Source of the DNA: Marinobacter sp. HL-58
Lineage (GTDB): Bacteria; Pseudomonadota; Gammaproteobacteria; Pseudomonadales; Oleiphilaceae
Length of the DNA: 64,000 nucleotides
Reading direction: 5' to 3'
NCBI RefSeq assembly: GCF_001314605.1
Contig: NZ_LIHP01000011.1
Coordinates: 248,001 to 312,000 of the forward strand
Part shown: positions 1 through 9,570 of the stretch, piece after piece
Numbering within the stretch: the stretch's first letter is position 1
Layout: the number at the start of each line of letters is the position of its first letter
Notes under the pieces: generated by a model
What the model was told of the DNA's origin: nothing
Seen by the model: the letters and a program-made list of their open reading frames with translations, nothing else
Database searches by the model: none
Translations under genes and position numbers: made by a program

Positions 1-54
1 CTGTGGCATACACTGTCCCTCCACTGTGATGTGCCGCAGCTGTAGCGAGGTCAG

Positions 55-831
55 TCAGACCAGGAGCCGGGCATAAATATCACCCGAAGCAAATCCATCT
101 GCACCCGCCGCAAGCCAATGCCGGAGTGACTCCGGATTCCGCCATGAAACCCAGATAAAGCGGCGTTGCTCACCGGCAATAACATTGAACTCGTATTGGC
201 CGAGCAGATCCAGTTCTTTCAGACATCGCAATGCCCGATCCAGGGTACCGTTTACGAACTCGAAAGACAGTGCCGGCAGCGGCTGGCTCAGCCCCGCCAG
301 CACTTCGGCCTCAAAGCCCTCCACATCAATCTTGCAGAAGCCAGGCCTGCCATACTGCCATATCAGCTCGTCCAGGGTTGTCACCGGAACGGTAACCGAA
401 TCTTCCCAGCGCACATGCCGGAAACCGGCCGTTGTTGTACGCAGGTGTTCCCGCCAGCGGCTGTCCAGTGAAGCCACCGCGGGATTGCGCAGGCTCAGGG
501 CCAGCTCGGCATTGCCCGGAGCCCGCCCGACAGCCAGCGACAGGCACACCACCCCCGGTTGATGCCGGGTCAGCCACCGCAGCCAGCACAGCAGCCGGGG
601 TTGGGGCTCCACCGCCACCACCCGGGCCCCCAGCGCGGAAAATGCAGAGCTTCGGTCGCCCAGATGGGCCCCAATGTCGAAGACCAGGTCCCCCGGACCG
701 ACGAACTCACTGTAGAGTTGGCGTAAAGCCCTCTGACGACCGGGACGTCGATAGATCACCAGGGACCGTAACAGCCCCAGCCCGTGGTTCAGCTGGTCGA
801 TGATCGGACGCAAGACCACCTCCTGTTGCAC
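55..831 (-). CDS. FkbM-family SAM-dependent methyltransferase
   Basis: A 258-residue protein with a class I methyltransferase fold. The SAM-binding motif VFDIGAHLGD lies at about residues 50-59, and the acidic residue of motif II is in VVAVEPQP (E75). The FkbM-typical CKIDVEGFEAEVL follows in the C-terminal half. FkbM enzymes O-methylate small molecules or sugars, often in polysaccharide or secondary metabolite loci; the substrate cannot be read here. It stands alone: the gene on its 5' side is the same-strand lactate dehydrogenase, which ends 52 bases before this start. The ATG start gives the usual family length. The family call is firm, the substrate unknown. Confidence 0.85.
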   Translation of the reverse strand: MQQEVVLRPIIDQLNHGLGLLRSLVIYRRPGRQRALRQLYSEFVGPGDLVFDIGAHLGDRSSAFSALGARVVAVEPQPRLLCWLRWLTRHQPGVVCLSLAVGRAPGNAELALSLRNPAVASLDSRWREHLRTTTAGFRHVRWEDSVTVPVTTLDELIWQYGRPGFCKIDVEGFEAEVLAGLSQPLPALSFEFVNGTLDRALRCLKELDLLGQYEFNVIAGEQRRFIWVSWRNPESLRHWLAAGADGFASGDIYARLLV

Positions 832-883
832 TCAACCCGGGACTGACATGCTCAGTAATTGTCAGAGTAGTAGAAAAACCGGA

Positions 884-3694
884 TCAGTGAACGGCAGCTT
901 CGGTCACCCGGTCCACCAGGTAAACCAGCCCATGGTAGTCAATCCCTCCATGCCGGCTCAGGCCGATCTCACAGGTGCGGCTGGTGGAAATCCCCTCCAC
1001 GCAGCCATCCACCTGGCGCGGCAGGGTGCGCAGGGCGTGGCTGTTCAGTTCCGGCACATTGAAGCCCTTGTCACCGGCAAAGGCACAGCAGTGAATATCC
1101 TCGGGAATCACCACGTTGGTGCTGCAGCGCCGGGCAATATCGATCAGACCCTGTGATTCCCCAAGGTGCTGGGTGCTGCAGGTGACATGGATGGCAATGG
1201 CGGTGTCATCAGGCTTGAAAACCAGGCGGTCCACCAGTTTTTCACGGATAAACTTCACCGGGTCGTACAGGTCAAGGCCCAGCTCCCGGGCTGCCTCCTG
1301 GATCTGCAGGGTGCAGGGGCTGGTGTCGCAATACACCGGATCCTGGCCGTTACGGGTGGCAGCCATCAGTGCATCCAGGAGTTCTGTTTTCTTGCGCTCA
1401 GCCTGTTCAGGGTAGCCTTTGGAGGCAAACGGCTGGCCACAGCAGAGGGCATCCAGGCTTTCGGGGAAAACCACCTGATAGCCACCCTTTTCCAGCAGTT
1501 GCCGGGTTTTCTCATGCAGAGGCGTCTGCTCCGAATCGCCGCTGGCCGGCCCCATCACCCGGGATACGCAGGCCTGCAAATACACCACCCTGGGCGCTCC
1601 ATTATCCGGTGCCACGGCTGACGGCACAAAACGGATGGGCTGCGGCATGGACGGATCCCACTGGGGCAGCCTTTGCCCGGAGAGCTTGCGCATACCAGCG
1701 CTCAGCTTCGCCAGTCTGGGCGCCCCCAGCAGCTTCTCGGCGCCGGATGCCATGGAAAGCACGAAGCGGGCGCCACGCAACACAGCCTGGAAATGATCGG
1801 CGGCACGGTCGGCGGTGCCACTGTGGCGGGTCTGACCAGCCCTGAGCTTGCGCACCAGGTCACCGGTGTTGATATCCACCGGGCAACGCTGGGCACAGAG
1901 GCCTGTCGCAGCACAGGTGTCTATGCCGTGGTACTGGTAGGCAGCCTCCAGCTCCGAGGTATCCTTGCCGGCCCGTTTTTTGGCCTGGATATCACGCCAG
2001 ATCACGATGCGCTGACGCGGTGACAGGGTCAGCCCTTCCGAGGGACACACGGGTTCACAGAAACCGCACTCGATGCACTTGTCCACCAGCGGATCGGCGG
2101 CGGGCAGCGGTTTGAGGTTTTTCAGGTGAATGTCTTTGTCGTGAGAAAGCACCACGTCCGGATTCAGCAGATTATCCGGGTCCAGCAGACCCTTGATCTT
2201 CCACATCAACTGCCAGGCATCATGCCCCCATTCCAGTTCCACAAAGGGCGCCATGTTGCGACCGGTGCCATGCTCCGCCTTGAGTGAACCGCCGAATTCA
2301 ACCGCCACCAGCTGCGAGACGTCTTTCATGAAGGCGTCGTAGCGGGCCACTTCCTCGGGGTCGTCAAAGCCCTGGGGAAACACAAAGTGAAGGTTCCCTT
2401 CCAGCGCGTGACCGAAGATGATGGCATTGTCATAGCCATGCTTTACAAACAGGTCCTGAAGCCGCTTCACGCCTTCCGCCAGCTGGTCGAGAGGGAAGGT
2501 AACGTCCTCGATAATCACAGTGGTTCCGGTCGGGCGCACCGCACCTACGGCGGGGAACGTGCCCTTGCGGATAGCCCACAGAAGCTCAGACACTTTCGGG
2601 TCCGTGGTGAAATCCACTTTCTGTTCCACGGGGAAGTCCGCCAGGGCGGCCTTGATCTGAACCAGCTGCTCCTGCAGCAAATTCTGGTCGGGAGCCCGGG
2701 TCTCAATCAACAAGGCGCAGGCATCGTCCGATAATCCGTGTATCCACTCGGGAAGGCCGGGCTTGTCCTGGACCGAGCGCAGGCTGCGACGGTCCAGAAG
2801 TTCTACCGCGTCCACCGGCTGGGACCGCAGCAATGCCGCCGCACGGCAACAGCTGTCTGCATTGGTAAACACCAGCAATCCGGTCGCCTTGTTCGGGTAA
2901 TCCGGCACGGTGTTGTAGGTCACCGAGCTGACAAAACCCAGGGTACCTTCGGAACCCACCATCAGGTGGGTCAGGATATCCATCGGGTCGCTGTAATCCA
3001 CCAGCGCATTCAGCGACAGGCCGGTGGTGTTTTTCAGCCGGTATTTATGGCGGATGCGATCAGCCAGTTCGGTGTTGGCGCGGGTCTCGGATGCCAGCTG
3101 TTCCAGCTTCGCCAGCAGCCCGGCGTGGCTTTCCCGGAACACCTTCACACTGGCATAGTCCTCGGTATCCACCACAGCACCATCCGCCAGCACCATTCGC
3201 ATACTGGCGAGGGTATGGTAGGTATTCTGGGCGGTACCGCAGCACATGCCACTGGCATTGTTGGCGACAATGCCACCGATCTTGCAGGCATTGATAGATG
3301 CGGGGTCAGGGCCGATCTTGTAGCCGTATGGCGCCAGCCAGGCATTGGCCTGGGCACCGATGATCCCCGGCTGCAGGCGGATCTGGCGTCCTTCGTTACG
3401 GATCTCATGGTCTTTCCAGTGATCACCCAGCACCAGCAGGATGGAATCGCTGATGGCCTGGCCGGACAGGCTGGTTCCGGCAGCCCGGAACGTCACCGGC
3501 GCCGCGAAGCGCCGTGCGATCTTCAGTACTCCGACAACTTCATCCTCGCTTTCCACCTTGACCACGGCCCCCGGGATCAGGCGGTAAAAGCTGGCATCCG
3601 TGCCATAGGCCAGGGTCGAGAGCGGGTCGTCATAGACCCGCTCGACCGGAATCAACTCCTTTAATGCCGAGAGAGCCTCGGAGGACAGTTTCAT
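884..3694 (-). CDS. FAD/Fe-S D-lactate dehydrogenase, Dld-II type
   Basis: A 936-residue membrane-associated flavoprotein expected to oxidise D-lactate to pyruvate and pass electrons to quinone. The N-terminal half is a PCMH-type FAD domain ([12 protein letters not shown] and the glycine-rich [12 protein letters not shown]), followed by the FAD-oxidase C-terminal domain ([13 protein letters not shown]). Two 4Fe-4S motifs follow: [12 protein letters not shown] starting at C540 and [12 protein letters not shown] about 55 residues later. Cys-rich CCG segments ([19 protein letters not shown]) close the protein. The length matches the about 938-residue Dld-II/LldE proteins of Pseudomonas lactate operons. 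Its ATG overlaps the lldP stop by 4 bp, so the two are translationally coupled. A YdiJ-like 2-hydroxyacid dehydrogenase is the main alternative; the lactate operon context argues against it. Confidence 0.88.
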   Translation of the reverse strand: MKLSSEALSALKELIPVERVYDDPLSTLAYGTDASFYRLIPGAVVKVESEDEVVGVLKIARRFAAPVTFRAAGTSLSGQAISDSILLVLGDHWKDHEIRNEGRQIRLQPGIIGAQANAWLAPYGYKIGPDPASINACKIGGIVANNASGMCCGTAQNTYHTLASMRMVLADGAVVDTEDYASVKVFRESHAGLLAKLEQLASETRANTELADRIRHKYRLKNTTGLSLNALVDYSDPMDILTHLMVGSEGTLGFVSSVTYNTVPDYPNKATGLLVFTNADSCCRAAALLRSQPVDAVELLDRRSLRSVQDKPGLPEWIHGLSDDACALLIETRAPDQNLLQEQLVQIKAALADFPVEQKVDFTTDPKVSELLWAIRKGTFPAVGAVRPTGTTVIIEDVTFPLDQLAEGVKRLQDLFVKHGYDNAIIFGHALEGNLHFVFPQGFDDPEEVARYDAFMKDVSQLVAVEFGGSLKAEHGTGRNMAPFVELEWGHDAWQLMWKIKGLLDPDNLLNPDVVLSHDKDIHLKNLKPLPAADPLVDKCIECGFCEPVCPSEGLTLSPRQRIVIWRDIQAKKRAGKDTSELEAAYQYHGIDTCAATGLCAQRCPVDINTGDLVRKLRAGQTRHSGTADRAADHFQAVLRGARFVLSMASGAEKLLGAPRLAKLSAGMRKLSGQRLPQWDPSMPQPIRFVPSAVAPDNGAPRVVYLQACVSRVMGPASGDSEQTPLHEKTRQLLEKGGYQVVFPESLDALCCGQPFASKGYPEQAERKKTELLDALMAATRNGQDPVYCDTSPCTLQIQEAARELGLDLYDPVKFIREKLVDRLVFKPDDTAIAIHVTCSTQHLGESQGLIDIARRCSTNVVIPEDIHCCAFAGDKGFNVPELNSHALRTLPRQVDGCVEGISTSRTCEIGLSRHGGIDYHGLVYLVDRVTEAAVH

Positions 3695-5388
3695 GAGGCT
3701 CCCATCAGAGGATCAGTGGCTCCCAGCACATAGGCCGCAATCAATGCAATCAGGCCTGTGAAGAGAATGTAGTACATGGCTGGCCAGATAGTTTTTCGCA
3801 GTGTCTGACCTTCCTTGCCCAACAGCCCGACTGTTGCTGAAGCGGCAACCACATTGTGAATCGCCACCATATTACCGGCAGCGGCACCAATGGCCTGGAC
3901 CGCGACAATCAGCGCCGTTGAAAGTCCCAGCCCTTCAGCCACACCAAACTGGAACTGGCTGAACATCATGTTGGATACGGTGTTTGAACCAGCCAGGAAG
4001 GCACCCATGGCACCCACGGCCGGAGCCAGCAACGGATAGATACCGCCAACGCTGTCCGCCACCCAGGTAGCCATGGCAATGGGCATGCTGGGCAGGTCAG
4101 ACATATTGACGCCGGAGTTGATCAGAATACGGACCATGGGCACGGTGAACAGCAGCACGAACCCGGCGCTGAGAATGACACCGCTGGACTCCTTCACAGC
4201 CGCCGTCAGCTCTTTTACCTGCATGCGATGGAGGAAGAAGGTCGCGATGACAATCATCATCAGAATGCCACCCGGTAGGTAAAGGGGCTCAAAACTGGTA
4301 CTGACACCAGACTCGCCCATGATATCGGTTACGCCAATGGAAACCGACATGAATGCTTCTTTCACCGCCGGCACGGTACGGCTGATAACCAGTACCACAC
4401 CCACCAGCACATACGGCAGCCAGGCCCGGAAGGAGCTCATGGGCTTCTTGGTCAGCTCATCGAGTTTCATTTCGATGGTACCCAGCCATTCAGAGGGCCA
4501 TTCGTTACCGGGGGCAAAGTCCCAGTTGTTCTTCGGCAGCAGGAAGCCCTTGCGCGCAGCAGTGGTCACAATGGCAAGGCCAATCAGGCCACCCAGCAAC
4601 GACGGGAACTCCGGACCAAGCACAACACCGGTGATGGCATAGGGCACCACGAATGCAATACCGGCGAAAATGGCAAATGGCAGAACTTCCAGTCCTTCGC
4701 GCCAGCTGCGGTTCTTGCCGAAGAAACGGGTCATCATCATCACCATGAACAGCGGCATTACAACGCCGACAATCGCGTGAATGATCGCTACTTCCGAGGT
4801 GATAATCTGCAGGTAGGTGTCCCAGTTGGAGCCCAGCTCTTCCAGCCTTTCCGTGATGCTGGATTTTTCCAGGCCGGTGTTAACACCCACAATGATCGGC
4901 GTACCCACAGCACCGAAGGAAACCGGTGTGCTCTGAACCATCATGCCCAGCATCACCGCCGCCATGGCCGGGAAGCCAATGGCAACCAGCAGGGGTGCAG
5001 CAATCGCAGCCGGCGTACCGAAGCCCGAAGCCCCCTCAATAAAACAGCCGAACAGCCAGGCAATGATAATGGCCTGGATACGACGGTCCGGGCTTATATT
5101 GGCAAATCCTGCCCGTATGGCGGTAATACCCCCCGAGTGCTTCAGCGTGTTCAGCAGCAGGATGGCACCAAAGATAATCCACAGCAGGCCGAAGGTAATA
5201 CCCAGCCCCTGAAGCGTGGACGCCAGGATGCGATTGAACGACATATCCCAGGCGGTGAGACCAATCAGTGCGGTCACGATAAACACGATGGGCATGGACC
5301 GGCTGGCAGGCCAGCGCAGACCAATGAGCAAGATGCCCGCCAACAGAATTGGGGTGAAAGCCAGTAACGCGAGAAGACCGGGTGACAT
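3691..5388 (-). CDS. lldP: L-lactate permease LldP
   Basis: An integral membrane lactate:proton symporter of the LctP family, about 565 residues with a dozen or more hydrophobic segments. Family signatures visible include [18 protein letters not shown] in the middle and the [20 protein letters not shown] segment near the C-terminus. The ATG at 5388 is preferred because AGGAG stands 8 bases upstream. A longer reading from a TTG at 5457 would run through the FadR-type operator at 5426-5442 and has no ribosome site. It is the first gene of a two-gene operon with the downstream D-lactate dehydrogenase (4-bp ATGA overlap) and is divergent from lldR. It probably imports both lactate enantiomers and perhaps glycolate. 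Confidence 0.93.
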   Translation of the reverse strand: MSPGLLALLAFTPILLAGILLIGLRWPASRSMPIVFIVTALIGLTAWDMSFNRILASTLQGLGITFGLLWIIFGAILLLNTLKHSGGITAIRAGFANISPDRRIQAIIIAWLFGCFIEGASGFGTPAAIAAPLLVAIGFPAMAAVMLGMMVQSTPVSFGAVGTPIIVGVNTGLEKSSITERLEELGSNWDTYLQIITSEVAIIHAIVGVVMPLFMVMMMTRFFGKNRSWREGLEVLPFAIFAGIAFVVPYAITGVVLGPEFPSLLGGLIGLAIVTTAARKGFLLPKNNWDFAPGNEWPSEWLGTIEMKLDELTKKPMSSFRAWLPYVLVGVVLVISRTVPAVKEAFMSVSIGVTDIMGESGVSTSFEPLYLPGGILMMIVIATFFLHRMQVKELTAAVKESSGVILSAGFVLLFTVPMVRILINSGVNMSDLPSMPIAMATWVADSVGGIYPLLAPAVGAMGAFLAGSNTVSNMMFSQFQFGVAEGLGLSTALIVAVQAIGAAAGNMVAIHNVVAASATVGLLGKEGQTLRKTIWPAMYYILFTGLIALIAAYVLGATDPLMGAS

Positions 5389-5425
5389 CAGAGGCTCCTG
5401 AATTTTATTGTTGATGAATTTGGAT

Positions 5426-5442
5426 AATTGGTAATACCAATT
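5426..5442. promoter_or_regulatory. Predicted LldR operator 1
   Basis: A perfect palindrome with 8-base arms, AATTGGTA and TACCAATT, around a single central A. It contains TGGTAATACCA, which fits the FadR-subfamily GntR consensus TNGTNNNACNA. It lies 37 bases upstream of the lldP ATG in the gap between divergent lldP and lldR, as expected for autoregulated repression of lactate uptake. The binding assignment is inferred from family and position. Confidence 0.8.
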
Positions 5443-5566
5443 TACAATGTCAGTCAAACACGATAGGGAAATTTTCCGATGACTTCAAAGCATTCAGTAT
5501 AGACATTAGTCGAGTAACGCAAATCGCGGGTTATCATTCACACCGTTGCTCGGCATAATCAAGAAT

Positions 5567-5577
5567 TGGTAAGACCA
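5567..5577. promoter_or_regulatory. Predicted LldR operator 2
   Basis: TGGTAAGACCA is the second match to the FadR-subfamily consensus in the same gap, 20 bases before the lldR start and centred 138 bp from operator 1. Left-flanking AAT matches operator 1; the right flank does not, so this site is weaker. In E. coli, LldR acts through two operators, so the paired layout supports looping or autorepression. Confidence 0.7.
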
Positions 5578-5597
5578 GAGGGGAACCCAGGAGCACA

Positions 5598-6413
5598 ATG
5601 AACACCGGACGTATCTCACCACGGCGCCTTGCGGATAGCATTGTCGAAGAACTGGAAAAGATGATTCTGGAAGGGACGCTGCAGCCCGGGGAGCGGCTGC
5701 CGGCGGAGCGTGCCCTGGCTGAAAAATTCGGTGTGTCGCGCCCGTCATTGCGGGAGGCCGTACATAGACTGGCGACCAAAGGTCTTCTCATCAGCCGCCA
5801 GGGCGGCGGGCATTTTGTCTCGGAATCACTGGGGACCAGCTTTACCGACCCCCTGATCACCCTGCTGGAGGGGCATCCGGACGCCCAGAGGGATCTGCTG
5901 GAGTACCGTCGCACCCTGGAAGCAGACTGCGCCTATTACGCCGCCCTGCGGGCAACTACCATCGACAAGACCCACCTCAAGGCTGCCTACGAAACCCTGC
6001 AGGCCTGCTACGCCTCTGAGAGCGGCGGGCTGAACGAGGAAGGGGCAGCAGACGCCAGGTTCCATCTTGCCATCGCTGAAGCCAGCCACAACGCCATCCT
6101 TTTGCATACCATCCGCGGGCTCTTCAGCCTGCTGAAAACCAATGTGGTAGCCAATATCGGCGGCATGTACGCCAGGGAGAAGCAGACGCGCAGCGAGCTG
6201 ATGGAACAGCATCGCCTGCTCTTTGAAGCCATTATTGAAGGCCGCGCTGAAGACGCAAGGCATTTTGCCGGCCAGCACATCCAGTACGCCCAGCAGGTGC
6301 TCTCGGAACAGCTCGAGAACCACAGGCGCCTGGAAAGGTCCCAGCGCCGGATCAGGCCAGACAAAACAGCCACTGACTCAATGACTGCGAGTGAAGCCGG
6401 CAAAATGGGCTGA
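5598..6413 (+). CDS. lldR: GntR/FadR-family lactate regulator LldR
   Basis: A 271-residue regulator. The N-terminal winged helix (about residues 9-75) includes GERLPAERALAEKFGVSRPS and ends in the wing RQGGGHFV. The C-terminal FCD ligand domain has the metal-ligand pattern DARFHLAI, EQHRLLF and HIQYA. AGGAG stands 5 bases before the ATG. It is divergent from lldP with two FadR-type palindromes between them, so it most likely represses lldP and the D-lactate dehydrogenase and responds to lactate. PdhR and GlcC are close relatives; the neighbourhood decides for LldR. Confidence 0.87.
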   Translation: MNTGRISPRRLADSIVEELEKMILEGTLQPGERLPAERALAEKFGVSRPSLREAVHRLATKGLLISRQGGGHFVSESLGTSFTDPLITLLEGHPDAQRDLLEYRRTLEADCAYYAALRATTIDKTHLKAAYETLQACYASESGGLNEEGAADARFHLAIAEASHNAILLHTIRGLFSLLKTNVVANIGGMYAREKQTRSELMEQHRLLFEAIIEGRAEDARHFAGQHIQYAQQVLSEQLENHRRLERSQRRIRPDKTATDSMTASEAGKMG

Positions 6414-6476
6414 CCTGGTGGGGTCTGGGCAGATTCTGTGCCAGCAACCCGCCACCCAACCACGCAAGGAATGCCC

Positions 6477-7559
6477 ATGATGTTCGGAATCGCCTGGTTC
6501 GTAATGATGTGGTTCGGGCTCTTCACCATAGCCTTGATTGCCCTGCTGGTGTTTCTGCTGCGCCGGCATGGCCCGAGACGGGAGGAACGCAGGGAGGCCA
6601 CGCGCCCGCTGAAAAGCGAAGCCCACCGGCAAGTGCTCGAGAAGATTCACGGCATGCACACCGCGACTGAAGGTCTTCGTGGACGCGCTCGCGTAAAAGC
6701 GCTGCGGCAGTACATGGACAGCATGAGCGATGGCCTGGATCTGAGTTCGCAAATCCGCTCGTCCGCAAGTGGCGCCCCCAGGGGAGAATGGGTGATAGCA
6801 CCGGGCGCACAGGCCAATCGCCGGATTCTCTACATTCACGGCGGTTCCTGGATCGCCGGCAGCCCCAGGAGCCATCGGGCCATCACTGACCGCCTGTCGG
6901 GGCTGGCCCAAGCCTGCGTCTTTGCTGTTGATTACCGGCTGATGCCGGAAAACCGCTACCTGGACGGCATTAACGACTGCCGACGGGCATACCGCTGGAT
7001 GCTCGAGAACGGCCCTGACGGAAAGGCACCGGCGGATTTCATTGTGGTTGCCGGGGACTCTGCCGGCGGCAGCCACGCCCTGGGGCTGATTGCCTGGATA
7101 CGGGACGAGGGTCTGCACAGACCCGATGCGGCCATCGCACTGTCACCCTCTACGGAATTGATGCTTACTTCCCTGGGCAGGCGTGCCAACCTGGCAACGG
7201 ACCCCATGTTGGGCCCAACGGTTAAAAAGCTGTCGCGTGTTCCCCTGCCGTTACTCTGGTGGGGGACTGTCCTGGGCCTGCGGGTACTCCCCACCAGCCC
7301 GATCGCATCCCCCCTGCGCGGAAAGCTGCACAACCTGCCGCCGACACTGATTCAGGTCAGCGAATCAGAGCTGCTGCTGGAGAACGCCCAACGATATGTA
7401 AAAAAAGCACAGGCTGCCGGATCGCCAGTGGAGATTGAAACCTGGCCGGACATGGTTCATGTATGGCATCTGTTTACGCCACTGCTACCGGAGGCGGAAG
7501 AGGCCTTCGGGCGGATCGGGGCATTTCTCGCCCGGGTGGAGGCAAACGCGGGCCGTTAG
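6477..7559 (+). CDS. Membrane-anchored alpha/beta hydrolase, HSL-like esterase
   Basis: About 360 residues. A single N-terminal hydrophobic helix (roughly residues 3-27, followed by RRHGPRR) anchors the protein. The hydrolase domain has the oxyanion motif HGGSW, the nucleophile elbow GDSAGG and a C-terminal catalytic His in DMVHVWH, the hormone-sensitive-lipase pattern. The product is probably a carboxylesterase or lipase acting on small acyl esters. AAGGA at 6466-6470 places the start at the ATG at 6477 (6 bases) or 6480. It follows lldR by about 60 bases and its stop overlaps the convergent cheV stop by 3-4 bases. The substrate is not readable. Confidence 0.83.
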   Translation: MMFGIAWFVMMWFGLFTIALIALLVFLLRRHGPRREERREATRPLKSEAHRQVLEKIHGMHTATEGLRGRARVKALRQYMDSMSDGLDLSSQIRSSASGAPRGEWVIAPGAQANRRILYIHGGSWIAGSPRSHRAITDRLSGLAQACVFAVDYRLMPENRYLDGINDCRRAYRWMLENGPDGKAPADFIVVAGDSAGGSHALGLIAWIRDEGLHRPDAAIALSPSTELMLTSLGRRANLATDPMLGPTVKKLSRVPLPLLWWGTVLGLRVLPTSPIASPLRGKLHNLPPTLIQVSESELLLENAQRYVKKAQAAGSPVEIETWPDMVHVWHLFTPLLPEAEEAFGRIGAFLARVEANAGR

Positions 7560-8440
7560 TCCCGTTCGGCCCCGCGCAATATGGCGTGCAGCAGTTCCTC
7601 AGCGTCGAACTTGGTGAGGGCCTCATCCGCACCCACCTGTTTGGCATAGCTCACGCTCATTTCGCTGTTCAGCGAGGTATGCAGGATAATGTAAGGCTGT
7701 TTCAGGGCGCTGCTGTCCCGCACATTGAACGTCAGTTCATAGCCGTCCAGCCCCGGCATTTCAATGTCGCTCACCAGGATATCAATGGGCTTGCCGTCGT
7801 TATTGGCATTGATCATCAGATCCAGTGCATCCTGGCCGTTCGTGGTCACGAAATAGGTGACATCCTTGGCGTCCAGCGCATCAGACAGCTGCTTGCGTGC
7901 CACCTGGGAATCATCCACCAGCAGGATGTTCAGCCCTTTCAGAGTCTCACGCTGAACATCGGTCAGGACCACTTCAGAGGGGTTGACGGATTCCGGATAC
8001 ACCCGTGCGAGCAACAGCTCCACATCCAGCAACTGGACAATCTGGTCCTCAATATTCACCAGCCCGGTAATAAATGCACGGTCGCCAAGGCTTTTGGGGG
8101 GAGGCATCACATCCTTCCAGTCCGTCTCCACGATTTTGCGAACGCTGCGCACCAGAAAGCCAATTTCCTTGCGCTGTATATCGGTCACGATAATGGAGGC
8201 TGTCTTGCGCTCTTCTGCGGACAGTGGCTGAGAGCCAACCGCTGCGGCCATGTCGATCACCGGCACCGCCGCGCCACGGAAACTCATGGTGCCCACCACC
8301 GCCGAATGGCTGTGGGGCAGCTTGGTTAACGGTACAAACGGCATGATCTCGCGGATTTTCAGGGTGCCCAGCCCGAAGGGCCTGTGACTCGTCAGATAAA
8401 ACAGCAACAGTTTCTGGGGGTGCTTGGTGCCCTCGGCCAT
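7556..8440 (-). CDS. cheV: Chemotaxis coupling protein CheV
   Basis: A 294-residue fusion of an N-terminal CheW-like domain (about residues 8-150, including GTMSFRGAAVPVIDM) and a C-terminal receiver domain. The receiver has the acidic pair in LLVDDSQVAR and the phospho-acceptor D225 in SDIEMPGLDGYE. CheV couples chemoreceptors to CheA and tunes adaptation through phosphorylation. No other chemotaxis gene is nearby, as is common for extra cheV copies. It is convergent with the esterase gene, sharing bases at the stop codons. The family call is secure. Confidence 0.92.
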   Translation of the reverse strand: MAEGTKHPQKLLLFYLTSHRPFGLGTLKIREIMPFVPLTKLPHSHSAVVGTMSFRGAAVPVIDMAAAVGSQPLSAEERKTASIIVTDIQRKEIGFLVRSVRKIVETDWKDVMPPPKSLGDRAFITGLVNIEDQIVQLLDVELLLARVYPESVNPSEVVLTDVQRETLKGLNILLVDDSQVARKQLSDALDAKDVTYFVTTNGQDALDLMINANNDGKPIDILVSDIEMPGLDGYELTFNVRDSSALKQPYIILHTSLNSEMSVSYAKQVGADEALTKFDAEELLHAILRGAERD

Positions 8441-8556
8441 AACCTTGTAACCTGTCCTGAACTTTGAGAAAAGTGTAGCAGGCCGACAATACCATGCCGG
8501 CCCAACTGAAATTGTAAGATTTTGCAGCCAGCCGCCCTGCCCGAGATGAACGCCCG

Positions 8557-9561
8557 ATGAAGAACCTGACCTTCTCTTCCCACTACGCCAGGTCCGTCCT
8601 TTACGGCCTGGAGAAGGCCGGCGGCTATTCCGATGAACTGTTACGTAATAACGGCATTGACCCGGAATTCATTAGCTCACCACGTGCAAGGGTGCCCACG
8701 GAGCAGTTTATACGTCTGTTCCGACTGGTATGGGGCAAACTGGACGACGAATTCATGGGCCGCACGACCCGGCCCTGCCGTGTCGGGCATTTCCATCTTA
8801 TGGGGTCGCTGGTGGTGCACAGTGCCAACCTGGAAGAAGTCATTCACCAGAGTATCCGCTGTTACCGGCTGTTCTCGGATGACATTGTGATCGAGCTGGA
8901 CACCAGCGGCGAAGAGGTGGAGCTGAGTGTCACCCACCGCCATCCGGAGCTGGACCCGGACAACTTTCTGGTGGAGTGGCTGTTACTGGTATGGCACAGA
9001 CTGGTGGGCTGGCTGATCGGGCGCAAGATTGTACTCAGCCACGCCACCTTCCAGCATGGGCTGCCAGGGTATTTCGATGAGTATCGCTTTGTATTCCCCT
9101 GCCAGTGTTACTTCAACCAGTCCCGCAACAGCCTGTTCTTCAGCCGCAACTATCTGGACATGCCGGTCACCCGGACGCCGGAAGAGCTGGACGAGTTTAT
9201 CGAGAAGTCTCCCCGTAACCTGCTGATCTGGACCGATGACGACGACAGTTTCACCACCCGGGTGCGGCAGATTCTGGAGAGCGTGGATGACGAACGGCTG
9301 CCGACCCTGGAACAGGTGGCGGACCAGCTGCATATGACGGCTTATACCCTGTCACGGAAGCTGAAGGCGGAAGGCAGTTCCTATCAGAAGATCAAGGATA
9401 ACCTGCGGCGGGATCAGGCAGTGATCATGCTGACCCGGCAGAACCTGACGGTGGCGGAGATCTCATCCCAGCTGGGATTTGCCGAGCCCGGTGCCTTTTC
9501 CCGTGCTTTCAAGCACTGGACCGGGCTCAGCCCACTGGCCTACCGCAAGCAGGACCAGTAG
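8557..9561 (+). CDS. AraC-family transcriptional regulator
   Basis: A 334-residue regulator with an N-terminal domain of the arabinose-binding-like type (PF12625-like) and a C-terminal double helix-turn-helix. The first helix pair is in LEQVADQLHMTAYTLSRKLK and the second in VAEISSQLGFAEPGAFSRAF, ending in the typical HWTGLSPLAYRK. The gene is divergent from cheV and convergent with the thiolase gene. Relatives of this architecture in Pseudomonas-like bacteria often control lipid, alcohol or amino acid catabolism; its target here is unknown, though the next cluster degrades acyl-CoAs. Confidence 0.85.
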   Translation: MKNLTFSSHYARSVLYGLEKAGGYSDELLRNNGIDPEFISSPRARVPTEQFIRLFRLVWGKLDDEFMGRTTRPCRVGHFHLMGSLVVHSANLEEVIHQSIRCYRLFSDDIVIELDTSGEEVELSVTHRHPELDPDNFLVEWLLLVWHRLVGWLIGRKIVLSHATFQHGLPGYFDEYRFVFPCQCYFNQSRNSLFFSRNYLDMPVTRTPEELDEFIEKSPRNLLIWTDDDDSFTTRVRQILESVDDERLPTLEQVADQLHMTAYTLSRKLKAEGSSYQKIKDNLRRDQAVIMLTRQNLTVAEISSQLGFAEPGAFSRAFKHWTGLSPLAYRKQDQ

Positions 9562-9570
9562 TTACACCTT

